Shown: one piece after another, positions 30,223-40,164 of the stretch
Layout of the letters: the number at the start of each line of letters is the position of its first letter
Numbering within the stretch: the stretch's first letter is position 1
NCBI GenBank assembly: GCA_017557535.1
Contig: JAFYYM010000012.1
Span: 1 to 64,000, forward strand
DNA length: 64,000 nucleotides
Origin: Bacteroidales bacterium
Lineage (GTDB): Bacteria; Bacteroidota; Bacteroidia; Bacteroidales; UBA932
Direction of reading: 5' to 3'
Position numbers and translations under genes: made by a program
Notes under the pieces: model-generated
Seen by the model: only the letters and a program-made list of their open reading frames with translations
The model's database searches: none
Told to the model about the DNA's origin: nothing

Positions 30223-33200
30223 ATGAAACCACATCTGCTCCCATTATCATTAATCATCGCGATATGCGCCAGCGTTGTCTCCTGTTCCGGGACGAAAAAC
30301 ATCCCTGACGGAGATAGCCGATATCAAAGTTTCGCTCCCGATGGGATTCCGTTCAAAGTCGCGGATACCCAGTGGAAAGCCGACCAGAGAGGTCATCACA
30401 GGGCCGTCGTATCTGTGGGTGAGACCTCGGCCGAGGGCGTGGTCGCCCAGCTACCCTGGAGACGTCCGGACCTGAGGATTGACACGAAGAAAATCATTGT
30501 CACCGACGCTGAAGACAACGAGATCAAAGACGTGTTAGTCACGGAGATGACCCCGGAAAAAGGAGAAGTGGTCTTCAAACCCACGGCTGGAGCGGGGACT
30601 TATTACATTTATTACCTGCCTTATAAGTGGCGTCCAGGAAGTGGAGACGCCCGATATGGCAAACCTTGGAACGATTATCTTCCACCTGAATACGATACGG
30701 ACAAGGCCTGGTCCGACAGAATGGTTGGTGTTAAAAACGAACTTCCAAAAGCGACCGTGAAATGCTTTGAGAGTGTCTCCCGGTTCAACTTCTGGAGCCC
30801 TATGGGGTTGATTGCCACGGCAGACGAGATGGACGCAGTAAAGAATGCCGCAGGAAAAGATATGGTGATTTTTCCGGAGGACCGGGCCTTTCCTATCCAG
30901 TTGACATACCAGATTCCCGCGAGATGGGCTGAAGGGCCGAAGACGGTATTCAAAGGATTTGCTGAGAGAAACGAGTACTATGCTTGGCAGTTCGGTGTCT
31001 GGGCGGCGAAGAAGGATCTTAATGATGTCAGAGTCACTTTCTCAGAGTTCAAGAACGGCAGCGCCACAATCGGGACGGATGCCATGACATGCTTCAACCA
31101 GGAGGGAACAAACTGGGACGGCAATCATTTGGATTTCACCATCAACGTGCCAAAAGATAAGGTACAGGCTCTCTGGTGCGGAGTCCAGATTCCCGAGGAC
31201 GCCAAGCCTGGAACCTACAAAGGACAAGCTGTGATTTCTGCGGAAGGCGTTGATCCTCAGACAATTCCTATTGAGATTAAAGTGTCTTCGAAGGTTCTTG
31301 CGGATAAGGGGGACTCGGAAACATGGAGGCACGCCCGCCTACGCTGGCTCAACTCCACTATAGCCTTGGACAATGAGCCTGTGGTCCCGTTCAAGGAAAT
31401 GAAAGTCGACGGGAATAAAGTTGAGGCGACCGGCAAGGTCATAGAGGTCGGAGCCAACGGTATGGTCAACAAAGTTGAGATCAACGGAAAAGAAGTGTTC
31501 GAGAAGCCTCAGCAGTTGATTGTATCCACCGGATCGGGTGACGTCGTCTTCAACGCTGACAACGTGAAGATCACCAAAGACGCCGCGGGGCTCGTGACAT
31601 GGAAAGCCTCTTCGGAGCAGAAAGGAATCAAGTTCGATCTCGCTGGAAACATGGAGTTCGACGGCCACATGCATTTCGACATCAATGTGTCTTCGGACAA
31701 AGAGATAGAAGCCAAAGACGTGAAGCTTGTCTCCACCTACACCGCCTACTCTTCCGAGTATCTCCTCGGTATTGGATATGGCGGCGGCAAAGGTGGTGGA
31801 TACCGCCCTGCAAATTACACCTATAAATGGGACGGTTCCTACGACAGCTACTGGATTGGCGGTGTGAAAGCGGGTCTGCACACCGAGTTCAGGGGCGGAA
31901 CCTACCACGGACCGCTCATCTGGGACTATAAACCGGAGCCGACACCCGTCTGGAGCAACAATCATCTTGGCGTAGTGACGGTGAGCGGAGCCAAAGGAAA
32001 GCCTGCCACTGTGACCGCCTCCACCGGCAGGAGAACTATAGGCAAGGAACCCATGAACTATGAGTTCAACTTGTTGATCACCCCAGTCAAGGATCTCAAT
32101 CCGGCCAAGCACTTCTCAGAAAGATATTACCACTCCACTCCTTCCGGATTCGACAAAGCGTCAGAGGACGGAGCGAATATCGGTAATATCCACCACGCCA
32201 CGAACCTGAACCCCTACATCAACTATCCTTATATTGTCCGCGACTCCCTGATCTCACACATAAAGCATCAACACGAGAACGGCAGGAAGGTGAAACTGTA
32301 CTATACCATCCGCGAGCTGACCACCCACTGCGAAGAGGTATATGCCTTCCACAGCCTCAACCATGAGATATTCCTTGAGGGTGTCGGTTACGGACTGCCA
32401 TGGGACTGCGAGCACCTGATCGACGACTACAAGCCGGCATGGTACACAGCTCTCGACAATATCAGGGACGGAGTCCTGATCAAGGAAGGGGACTCTGACG
32501 CGGCCCTGGTTCTCACCCCTAACTCAAGATTTATCAACTACTTCCTTGAAGGGCTGCGCTGGATATTGGAAAACTACGACCTCGACGGAATCTACATGGA
32601 TGACGTTTCGTTCGACAGGACCACCGTCAAGAGAATCCGCAAGATCCTGGAGCAATATCACGATGGCGCCCTGATCGATCTCCACTCCAACACCGGATAC
32701 TCACAGGGCCCGGCCAACCAGTACGCCGAGTTCTTCCCTTACATGGACAGGCTCTGGTTCGGCGAGAGTTACAGGTATAACGAGATGACTCCTGACCAGT
32801 GGCTTGTCACATTCTCGGGAATCCCGTTCGGGGTGATGAGTGAGATGCTGCAGGATGGCGGTAACAGGTTCCTCGGAATGGTCTACGGAACAACGGCAAG
32901 GCACTCTTGGACCGGAACAGGAAAAGAGAACGTCAAATCACCTGTGCCGGTATGGAAATTCTGGGACAAGTTCGGGATAATAGACGCTAAGATGCTTGGC
33001 TATTGGGATCCTGACTGCCCTGTCTCCACCTCCGACCCTGAGGTCAAAGCAACAGCTTATGTCAAGGACGGAAAAACCCTGGTATCTATAGGAAACTTCG
33101 CCGGCAAGGACAAGACCATAAAGCTGACAATCAATTGGAAGGCTATAGGCATAGATCCCGCCAAGGCTAAGATTACCGCCCCTGAGATCATGAACTTCCA

Positions 33201-33279
33201 GGAAGAGACTTCCTTCAAGCCCGGCCAACCCATCCCGGTCAAGAGCAAGGAAGGTTGGCTGATCGTAATCTCACAATAA
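30223..33279 (+). CDS. Large lipoprotein with GH123_N/DUF6067-type domain and putative catalytic barrel (copy A)
   Basis: The start at 30223 gives a lipoprotein signal (MKPHLLPLSLIIAICASVVSC); the longer frame from 30154 would begin inside the terminator hairpin. The 1018 residues contain an N-terminal beta-sandwich region (about 35-370) of the kind listed as DUF6067/GH123_N, a middle beta domain (about 380-620) and a C-terminal barrel (about 640-960). The barrel carries conserved acidic motifs: GIYMDDVSFDRTTVKR and MDRLWFGESYRYNEM. These look like a glycosidase active site, but no characterised family was recognised. A close paralogue lies at 42432-45461. It heads the SusC/SusD operon. Confidence 0.75.
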   Translation: MKPHLLPLSLIIAICASVVSCSGTKNIPDGDSRYQSFAPDGIPFKVADTQWKADQRGHHRAVVSVGETSAEGVVAQLPWRRPDLRIDTKKIIVTDAEDNEIKDVLVTEMTPEKGEVVFKPTAGAGTYYIYYLPYKWRPGSGDARYGKPWNDYLPPEYDTDKAWSDRMVGVKNELPKATVKCFESVSRFNFWSPMGLIATADEMDAVKNAAGKDMVIFPEDRAFPIQLTYQIPARWAEGPKTVFKGFAERNEYYAWQFGVWAAKKDLNDVRVTFSEFKNGSATIGTDAMTCFNQEGTNWDGNHLDFTINVPKDKVQALWCGVQIPEDAKPGTYKGQAVISAEGVDPQTIPIEIKVSSKVLADKGDSETWRHARLRWLNSTIALDNEPVVPFKEMKVDGNKVEATGKVIEVGANGMVNKVEINGKEVFEKPQQLIVSTGSGDVVFNADNVKITKDAAGLVTWKASSEQKGIKFDLAGNMEFDGHMHFDINVSSDKEIEAKDVKLVSTYTAYSSEYLLGIGYGGGKGGGYRPANYTYKWDGSYDSYWIGGVKAGLHTEFRGGTYHGPLIWDYKPEPTPVWSNNHLGVVTVSGAKGKPATVTASTGRRTIGKEPMNYEFNLLITPVKDLNPAKHFSERYYHSTPSGFDKASEDGANIGNIHHATNLNPYINYPYIVRDSLISHIKHQHENGRKVKLYYTIRELTTHCEEVYAFHSLNHEIFLEGVGYGLPWDCEHLIDDYKPAWYTALDNIRDGVLIKEGDSDAALVLTPNSRFINYFLEGLRWILENYDLDGIYMDDVSFDRTTVKRIRKILEQYHDGALIDLHSNTGYSQGPANQYAEFFPYMDRLWFGESYRYNEMTPDQWLVTFSGIPFGVMSEMLQDGGNRFLGMVYGTTARHSWTGTGKENVKSPVPVWKFWDKFGIIDAKMLGYWDPDCPVSTSDPEVKATAYVKDGKTLVSIGNFAGKDKTIKLTINWKAIGIDPAKAKITAPEIMNFQEETSFKPGQPIPVKSKEGWLIVISQ

Positions 33280-33317
33280 TATATACTTACCATTCATTAA
33301 CTATTAATCAATCACTT

Positions 33318-36300
33318 ATGTTAAAATCGCCTAAAATGAGAAGTATCGCTGTAGCGATCTTCCTATGTCTGGTGCAGATAGTATCCGCACAGACAAGGGT
33401 GACCGTTAACGGTACCGTGAAAGATGCCAAGGGACAACCTGTCGCAGGAGCTTTTGTCCTTGAGAAAGGCACCTTGAACGGTACAGTGACGGACGCTGAC
33501 GGAAAGTGGTCATTGTCAGTTCCCGCAGGTGCCGCTGTCACCGTTGAGAACCTTGGCTACACCACTATTGAGTTCAGAGCCGACAAAGCCGGAGCCCATG
33601 ACCTCACGATGGAGGAGGACGTGCTCGCTCTCGACGATGTCGTGGTTGTGGGTTATTCTTCAGCGACAAAGAGAGACCTCATCTCCTCTGTATCCACGGT
33701 GAAGACCCAGCAGATCTCAAACCTCCCCGTGGTCAACATCTCACAAGGCCTCGCCGGCCGTTCTCCTGGTCTTATCGTCCAGCAGAGCGGTGGAGGTATC
33801 AACGTCAATCCCTCCATCAGTATCCGAGGCGGTGGCGAACCGTTGTATGTCATCGATGGAGCCATCCGTTCCAAGACCGACTTTGTCAGCCTGTCCCCTG
33901 AGGACATCGAGCAGATGAACATCCTCAAGGACGCTTCCGCGACCGCTGTCTACGGTTCCCGAGCCGCTAACGGTATCATCCAGATCGTGACCAAAAAGGG
34001 TCCCCAGGGCAAAGTCGCTGTAGATTACGACTTCAACCAGTCATTCTCGTCGCCCGCTTTCTGGCCGGATGTCGAGCCGACATGGAAGCGCTACGAGTTC
34101 TCCAACCAGGGATATTCCAACGATGGCCTTGAACCCGCCTATTCAAAAGAAGTCATTGAGCTCGCGAAGCAGGGAATGGATTCACAGAGACGACCAATGG
34201 ACTCCCAACGCGAACTGATCATCAGGGATTGGGTGCCCCAGACCAAGCACACCGTAAGGGTTTCCGGCGGAAACGAGGTGATGCGTACCTATGCGTCCTT
34301 CTCCAACACTGACCAGAAGTCAATGCTGAAGAACGCTGACCACCGTTTCTATCGCTCCACCATCCGTCTCGCCGAGACTGTCAACCTGAAGAAGTTCGGT
34401 GTCCAGATCAACGCCACCGTTGACGGCTACACCCAGTCCACTCACGAACCGAGGGGTACCCAGTACGGAGGCCCTGGCTCATCTTTCTCAGGTCTTGCCA
34501 GAGGCGATGAAGGCGTGATCTTCAACGCCCACGGACTTCCCCTGTGGAACGGCAACTACAACCACTACGCCCAGACGACTATGGATGCCGGTTACGCGAA
34601 GTGGAGCACGAACGTCCTGAACGCCAAGGGAGAGATTGTCTGGAACGTGCCGTGGGTTAAGGGACTCAAGGCCCGTGTTTCCTCCAACTACCGCTACTAT
34701 TTCTACAACAACAAGACTTGGCTGAAGAACGCCGCCGAGTACGAATGGGATTCCACCCAGCCGATCTACGCCGGCCAGCCACAGCTGTCTTTAACCAACG
34801 ACAAGAACATAGGTTACACCCATCAGGCGTTCCTGGAATATGCTAACCATTTCGGCAAGCATTCCATCTCCGCTGTCGGTGGTTATGAGCAGTACTACGA
34901 GACCGGTTATGACTACTATATGGGCAGGACCAACTATGAGTTTCAGGTCGACCAGATCAGCGTAGGTCCCGCCAGCACCCAGACCAACGGCGGAAGCGAG
35001 TCCGAACTCGGACGCGCCGCTTGGATCGGCCAGGCCCGCTACAACTACGCCAACAAGTACTACCTCGAAGGCAGTATGCGTTATGACGGTTCCGACTATT
35101 TCGCCCCTGGTAAGAGATGGGGTCTGTTCGTCGGAGGATCAGTGGGCTGGGTCGTCACAGCCGAACCATGGATGAAGAGCCTTGTGGACAATAACGTCCT
35201 CAACATGTTGAAGCTCAGAGGCTCCTACGGCCAGACCGGTCTGGATTCCAGCGCGGGCCGATTCGCCTACATGCAGTCCTACACCCTTAGCGCGACTTCC
35301 TATGTCGTGGACGGATCATTCGCATCAGGTTTCAGCGAAGGTGCGCTGCCTTCACCTGACCTCACCTGGTACACCACCAACCAGACCGACATCGGATTCG
35401 ATTTCGCCTCCATGGCCAACAGGCTATACGGCTCATTCGACTACTTCTACTACAAGACCTTCGGATACCTTATGGCCCCTACCGGCCAGAGCTACCTGAA
35501 CACCATCATGGGTATCTCTATGCCTAAGGTCAAGTCCGAGTCCGAGTTCCGTCGCGAGGGTATCGAGATCCAACTCGGCTGGAGGGACAATGTCGGCGAT
35601 TTCAGTTATGACATCTCGGCCAACATGACCTATTTCGACCAGCTCTGGGCCTATGACCAGTCCGAGGCCGAGTCTTCCTACATGAACCCCTACACCCGCA
35701 CTCAGCAGCAGAAGGGTTATTACGGCAACCGTTACCATTGCCTTGGCTTCTACACCAGCGATCAAGACGTGTTCAACAGCGTAGGATATCTCAGCTCGAT
35801 GAACACCGGAAACCTGGCGCCCGGCGACCTCAAGTACGAGGACACCAACGGTGACGGACAGATCACCTCAGCCGACTACCGCAGGCTCGGAAAGACCAGT
35901 GTCCCTCGCGCGCAATACGGACTCAACATCATTCTCGGTTGGAGAGGATTCTACTTCAGCACGCTGATCCAGGGAGCCACCAACTACAACCTGGGACTGA
36001 ACGGAACGAACTATACCAATTCCATGCAGACCAGCCAGGTTGGTGACCTTTCCGTCATCTTCCCTTACCAGGAGAACACCTGGAGTCCTTCGAACACCAA
36101 CGCCGCTTACCCGAGGCTCACGTCCAACACGAACCTCAACAACAACAACAACTTCCTTGACAGCGACTTCTGGCTCATAAACTGCGCCTATGTTCGTATG
36201 AAGGACTTCCAGTTCGGATATGACTTCAAGTACTCCGCCCTCAAGAAATACGACTGGCTCTCCAGGCTCAGGATCGGTATTTCCGGACAGAACATCCTCA

Positions 36301-36410
36301 CCTGGTCCAATTCCCAGATTTACGGACTCGACCCCGAAGCCGGTTCCTCCCAGAACTACAACTACCCGGTCGACAGGACTCTTGCATTTACTGTTAACAT
36401 TGGATTCTAA
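33318..36410 (+). CDS. SusC-like TonB-dependent outer-membrane transporter
   Basis: SusC proteins import oligosaccharides through the outer membrane using TonB energy, with SusD as lid. From the ATG at 33318 the protein has 1030 residues: signal peptide (to VSAQ), a carboxypeptidase-regulatory-like domain (VNGTVKDAKGQPVAGAFV), a TonB box region (DDVVVVGYSS), the plug (SISIRGGGEPLYVIDGAI and DASATAVYGSRAANGII) and a 22-strand barrel ending AFTVNIGF with terminal aromatic residue. There is no extra N-terminal signalling domain, so it is not itself a sigma-factor transducer. A second Met at 33336 is an alternative start. SusD follows 7 bases later. Confidence 0.97.
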   Translation: MLKSPKMRSIAVAIFLCLVQIVSAQTRVTVNGTVKDAKGQPVAGAFVLEKGTLNGTVTDADGKWSLSVPAGAAVTVENLGYTTIEFRADKAGAHDLTMEEDVLALDDVVVVGYSSATKRDLISSVSTVKTQQISNLPVVNISQGLAGRSPGLIVQQSGGGINVNPSISIRGGGEPLYVIDGAIRSKTDFVSLSPEDIEQMNILKDASATAVYGSRAANGIIQIVTKKGPQGKVAVDYDFNQSFSSPAFWPDVEPTWKRYEFSNQGYSNDGLEPAYSKEVIELAKQGMDSQRRPMDSQRELIIRDWVPQTKHTVRVSGGNEVMRTYASFSNTDQKSMLKNADHRFYRSTIRLAETVNLKKFGVQINATVDGYTQSTHEPRGTQYGGPGSSFSGLARGDEGVIFNAHGLPLWNGNYNHYAQTTMDAGYAKWSTNVLNAKGEIVWNVPWVKGLKARVSSNYRYYFYNNKTWLKNAAEYEWDSTQPIYAGQPQLSLTNDKNIGYTHQAFLEYANHFGKHSISAVGGYEQYYETGYDYYMGRTNYEFQVDQISVGPASTQTNGGSESELGRAAWIGQARYNYANKYYLEGSMRYDGSDYFAPGKRWGLFVGGSVGWVVTAEPWMKSLVDNNVLNMLKLRGSYGQTGLDSSAGRFAYMQSYTLSATSYVVDGSFASGFSEGALPSPDLTWYTTNQTDIGFDFASMANRLYGSFDYFYYKTFGYLMAPTGQSYLNTIMGISMPKVKSESEFRREGIEIQLGWRDNVGDFSYDISANMTYFDQLWAYDQSEAESSYMNPYTRTQQQKGYYGNRYHCLGFYTSDQDVFNSVGYLSSMNTGNLAPGDLKYEDTNGDGQITSADYRRLGKTSVPRAQYGLNIILGWRGFYFSTLIQGATNYNLGLNGTNYTNSMQTSQVGDLSVIFPYQENTWSPSNTNAAYPRLTSNTNLNNNNNFLDSDFWLINCAYVRMKDFQFGYDFKYSALKKYDWLSRLRIGISGQNILTWSNSQIYGLDPEAGSSQNYNYPVDRTLAFTVNIGF

Positions 36411-36417
36411 AAGCGAC

Positions 36418-38370
36418 ATGAATATGAAAAAGAATATATTATTCAGTCTGTTGGGAATCGGTCTACTGTTCCTCGCACCCTCGTGCCGCGACACCCTTGA
36501 CACCCATCCTACCGACTTCTTCGACGAGGAGACCGTCTGGGGTTCATACAGCACGGCGAACGCCTTTGTGAACGCCACCTACTATTCTGTCCTTAACGGT
36601 TTGTGGGCCGGAAGCGGAACCGCGGTGACTTGGGAATCCAGAACCCCCAACTCCGTCGAGGCTGACCAGGTCACAAGACCTTCTGACCGTTGGGCGCTGG
36701 AAATCTATGACCGCACTAACGACCTGGGCGCCAATCAGGCATCCAGGCTCCGCAGATGCAACCTTATCATAGAGAAGGCCACCAACTCCGAGAACCTCTC
36801 GAGCGAGGAAAAGACCCTCATCGTGGCTGAAGGAAAGTTCCTCCGCGCCATGGTGTTTTTCGACCAGGCCCGTAAGATGGGACGATTCCTTCCCATCAAG
36901 CAAGTTTTCTCACAGGAAGACACCCTGGTAGTCAAAGACTTGCATATGACCTCATCTGTCAAGGAAAGCTACGACATTGTCATATCCGACTTTGAGGACG
37001 CCATCACCGGCCTGCCCGCGCAATCTTCCGCCGGAAGGGCCAACAAGTACGCCGCCGAGGTTCTTCTGAGCTCCGCCTGCCTGCAGGCCTATGCCTACAC
37101 CGGAGACCAGTCCTACCTCACCAAGTGCATCAACGCCGCCAACGATGTGGTCAGCAACAAGCAGCTTACCTCCAACTACGGCGGAATGTTCAACGAGACC
37201 GACATGTACAATCCCGAGATTCTCCTCGGGTTCTACCGTCTCGCCCAGAACAGCTCAATGTCCAGCTTCTATGAGACTCAGCTGACGGCACCAAACATCA
37301 CCCCGAGCCAGCAGCAGAACTCCCAGTGTCCTACGATGTGGACGAACAAGGATGGCCAAACCTTCTGCGCATGGGGCGTTTACTGGCCGACCCAGGACCT
37401 GGTCGACCAGTATCTCGTGATCGACGACAAGACCAAAGAGGCCCTGCCTTGGTGGGAGACCTCCCAGTGGAAGGACAATGTCGAGGAACTTGATCCTTCG
37501 ACCGTCACAGAGCCTGGCCAAGTGGACCAGTACAACCAGCTGAACGGTAACCCCCGTCGTATTCCTTCTCCTAATGATCTGGCCAACACTAACGGAACCA
37601 CACCCGTATTCACCAGGTACTCAGTCCTGAAAGCGGACCGCGAGGATACGAGGAACATCTCTGAGCTGATGTATCAGAACAGGGATGCCCGTTTCCACAC
37701 TTCGGTCATCGCTGACGGAGATGTCTTCGTGAACGAGATCTTCCACACCAACCTTGACGGTAACGCTGGTATCGGAGTACGTGACAAGGAGGACGGCGCA
37801 TGGTACAACACCGCCACCGGTTACTACTGGAGGAAGAACACCATCGAGAATCCGGTTAACACCTACTACGCCAGCGTCAAGATCGACATGCACTATGTGA
37901 TCGCCCGTGTTGGTGAGGCCTACATGAACCTCGCCGAGGCTTACCTCCTTCAAGGTAATGTCGCCGAGGCCGTCAAGGCCCTGAACGCCACCCGCGTAAC
38001 CCACGGCAAACTTCCCGAGTCAAAGGCCACCACTCTCGATGAGGCTTGGACGGACTATATGAGGGAGCGTAACTGCGAGATGACCAACGAGCACGCCGAC
38101 ATGTACTTCACTTATCTGAGATGGGGCAAGTACGGCGGTATCTCGAACCATGGCAGGAATCCTGGTGACATCATCTTCGACCTCGACCGCGCCACCTACA
38201 AGATCAGCATCAACCGCGCCCGCGACGCCATACTCATCGGACAGGTGACCATCACCGGTGCCGCCAAGAGGCAGTTCACCGCCAGGAGGTATCTCTTCCC
38301 CATCGCCCAGGGCTTCCTTGACACCAGGGAGGCGTACGGCCTTGACCATCAGCAGAACGAAGGTTGGTAA
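36418..38370 (+). CDS. SusD-like glycan-binding surface lipoprotein
   Basis: SusD family proteins bind glycans at the cell surface and cap SusC. The start at 36418 gives a lipoprotein signal (MNMKKNILFSLLGIGLLFLAPSC, lipid Cys23); upstream in-frame sequence overlaps susC. The 650-residue protein has the family pattern: DTHPTDFFDEETVWGS near the N-terminus, the TPR-like helices AEGKFLRAMVFFDQ and AYMNLAEAYLLQGN, and the C-terminal block RRYLFPIAQGFLDTREAYG. The long length relative to BT SusD (551) leaves room for loops that define specificity. Confidence 0.96.
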   Translation: MNMKKNILFSLLGIGLLFLAPSCRDTLDTHPTDFFDEETVWGSYSTANAFVNATYYSVLNGLWAGSGTAVTWESRTPNSVEADQVTRPSDRWALEIYDRTNDLGANQASRLRRCNLIIEKATNSENLSSEEKTLIVAEGKFLRAMVFFDQARKMGRFLPIKQVFSQEDTLVVKDLHMTSSVKESYDIVISDFEDAITGLPAQSSAGRANKYAAEVLLSSACLQAYAYTGDQSYLTKCINAANDVVSNKQLTSNYGGMFNETDMYNPEILLGFYRLAQNSSMSSFYETQLTAPNITPSQQQNSQCPTMWTNKDGQTFCAWGVYWPTQDLVDQYLVIDDKTKEALPWWETSQWKDNVEELDPSTVTEPGQVDQYNQLNGNPRRIPSPNDLANTNGTTPVFTRYSVLKADREDTRNISELMYQNRDARFHTSVIADGDVFVNEIFHTNLDGNAGIGVRDKEDGAWYNTATGYYWRKNTIENPVNTYYASVKIDMHYVIARVGEAYMNLAEAYLLQGNVAEAVKALNATRVTHGKLPESKATTLDEAWTDYMRERNCEMTNEHADMYFTYLRWGKYGGISNHGRNPGDIIFDLDRATYKISINRARDAILIGQVTITGAAKRQFTARRYLFPIAQGFLDTREAYGLDHQQNEGW

Positions 38371-38388
38371 CAGTTAAACTCTACGATT

Positions 38389-38853
38389 ATGAAATCATTG
38401 AAATACATCATCATAGCAGCTGTCCTGGCCTTGTCGTTCACGTCCTGCCTTGAATACAACCTCAAGCCTCTCGATGTGTACGACGGCGCCGACATCACAG
38501 GAGCCTACGTGTATTACCGCTACATGGACAATTCCAAGACATTCCCCCTCAGCGGGGCCCATGCCGTGAAACAGTCCACACTTACTGTGAAGAATACGAT
38601 CGATCCCGCTTCGCGCACATGTAACATCACGGCCTCCATCCCTTCCAATTTCCCGGAAGCCGAAAAAGGTAACATCAGCGCCAGCAAGCTGGTAGTGGCC
38701 GTCAACATCTCGACTGCCGCGGTCATCACTCCCACAGGCGGTTCTCCCGCACTTGGGACACCTGCGGACTGGTCGTCTCCCCACAAATACATCGTGGAGG
38801 CCGCTGACGGCACACAAAAAGAGTGGACAATTACTGTTACACTGAATAAGTAA
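38389..38853 (+). CDS. Small surface lipoprotein, DUF5018-like
   Basis: The 154-residue protein has a lipoprotein signal (MKSLKYIIIAAVLALSFTSC, lipid Cys20). The C-terminal segment HKYIVEAADGTQKEWTITV is the strand pair typical of the Bacteroidales DUF5018-type domain often found in glycan-binding surface proteins next to SusD. Position immediately after susD and before a strong terminator supports a role as an accessory glycan-binding protein; ligand unknown. Confidence 0.78.
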   Translation: MKSLKYIIIAAVLALSFTSCLEYNLKPLDVYDGADITGAYVYYRYMDNSKTFPLSGAHAVKQSTLTVKNTIDPASRTCNITASIPSNFPEAEKGNISASKLVVAVNISTAAVITPTGGSPALGTPADWSSPHKYIVEAADGTQKEWTITVTLNK

Positions 38854-38874
38854 CGTTTACTCATAGCACTTTTG

Positions 38875-38910
38875 TATCGGGGGCGGTGTCGCCGCCCCCG
38901 GTATTTTTTA
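38875..38910 (+). terminator. Intrinsic terminator after the SusC/SusD operon
   Basis: CGGGGGCGG (38878-38886) pairs perfectly with CCGCCCCCG (38892-38900) around a 5-base loop, with further T-A/A-T extension at the base, followed by TTTTTT (38904-38909). It separates the susCD transcript from the next gene. Confidence 0.92.
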
Positions 38911-38918
38911 TAAAATCC

Positions 38919-38950
38919 CTTTTACTGTCAACCATTTATTAGTATATTTG
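38919..38950 (+). promoter_or_regulatory. Bacteroidota-type promoter before the membrane protein/GH89 operon
   Basis: TATATTTG (38943-38950) is a perfect match to the -7 box TAnnTTTG. A T-rich TTTTA at 38920-38924 stands near the expected -33 position but lacks the G. The GTG start of the next gene is only 11 bases after the box, so the predicted leader is very short. Confidence 0.6.
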
Positions 38951-38961
38951 AGTTATCACAA

Positions 38962-40164
38962 GTGAAAAGGGAAAAGATATTCAGGTATTGCGTCTGGGGA
39001 CTGGTTCTCGCTGGTTGCTTCATCTTTCTGCAATCGGCCAATAGATTCAATTTCCTATACTCCGGACAAAAGCATCTGAATTCGTTATGGAGCATCCCCT
39101 ATGCCGGGGCCTTGAGTGTAGCCTTGCTGGTGACGCTTGTTGTTATCTTGGCTGATTTTCTTTTCCGCAAACTAATCCACGGCGCGAAAGGACGCATCGC
39201 GCTTACTTCTAGCCTGGCCGTCATAGCCCTTGCCATCGTCTTCTTCTCATACAAGTCATCCCTCGGGAAGAAAGACCTCTACAAAGAACTAGACTGGTAC
39301 ATGTATAAGGACCGCCCTGACGACATCATCAGGGTTCTGTCAAAAACCCGTGAAAACAGTTACGTCTACCAGAATTTCCTCAACTGGGCCCTGGCCAGAA
39401 AAGGAACCCTCGGGGATGAGATGTTCAAGTATCCCCAGACAGACCCTTACAGCCTCTTACTGGAGTGGCGAGAGATCGCTTACACCTCCTTGCTTTTGAG
39501 CAATATTTACTATGAGATAGGTCACATATCCCTGGCGCAGCGAATGGCGTTCGAAGCCAATGTGATATTCGACAATTCCAACCCCAGGATGCTACAGAGG
39601 CTCATCCAGACCAATCTCATCTTCGGGCAATACGATGTGGCAGAAAAATACATCACGAGACTTGAGAAAAGTTATTCCTACAGGAAATGGGCCAACGACC
39701 AACGGAAGTTCCTCAGGAACAGGGAGATGATCCTGCAAGACCCGGAACTTGGCCCTAAGGCCCGCTGCGTGCCGCTCGAAAACAACCTCTCCCTCTCCAA
39801 GAACGATTTAGGATGGGATCTTGAGGAGATATTAAGGGCTAATCCCTATCACTCCACCACCCGTGAATATGCCGGAGCGCACTACCTCCTCGCGAAGAAC
39901 CTCCAGGCCTTCAAAGAATTCATTGACGAATTCATGGATGGCCAGCCACTTCCCAAATCCTACAAAGAGGCGATCCTCATCCTTTCTGAGAAAGAACCCG
40001 CTCTTGTCGAGAAATGGAAAATAGACCAGAAAACAATTGACAGATACTCAGACTTCAAGGAGTTCTACACTAAAAACAGCCGCAGAAGCGATCTACGGCA
40101 AAAGCTCCGTTCCAAATTCGGAGACACCTATTGGCTATACTACCTCTACAACCAAAGCAAATGA
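38962..40164 (+). CDS. Inner-membrane protein with C-terminal helical domain, DUF6057-like
   Basis: The 400-residue protein starts at GTG. Three membrane segments are visible at about residues 8-26, 45-66 and 78-96, followed by a ~300-residue helical region with TPR-like pairs (LLLSNIYYEIGHISLAQRMAFEA and YDVAEKYITRLEKSYSY). It resembles, as recalled, a DUF6057-type family found near Bacteroidota glycan loci, though that family is often longer. No catalytic motif is seen. It overlaps the GH89 start by four bases (ATGA), so translation of the two is coupled. Function unknown. Confidence 0.65.
   Translation: MKREKIFRYCVWGLVLAGCFIFLQSANRFNFLYSGQKHLNSLWSIPYAGALSVALLVTLVVILADFLFRKLIHGAKGRIALTSSLAVIALAIVFFSYKSSLGKKDLYKELDWYMYKDRPDDIIRVLSKTRENSYVYQNFLNWALARKGTLGDEMFKYPQTDPYSLLLEWREIAYTSLLLSNIYYEIGHISLAQRMAFEANVIFDNSNPRMLQRLIQTNLIFGQYDVAEKYITRLEKSYSYRKWANDQRKFLRNREMILQDPELGPKARCVPLENNLSLSKNDLGWDLEEILRANPYHSTTREYAGAHYLLAKNLQAFKEFIDEFMDGQPLPKSYKEAILILSEKEPALVEKWKIDQKTIDRYSDFKEFYTKNSRRSDLRQKLRSKFGDTYWLYYLYNQSK

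Noticed and set aside
36220..36417. Long N-terminal extension of SusD
   Set aside because: It lies entirely within susC in another frame and has low-complexity Ser/Thr/Pro content; the lipoprotein start at 36418 is typical.
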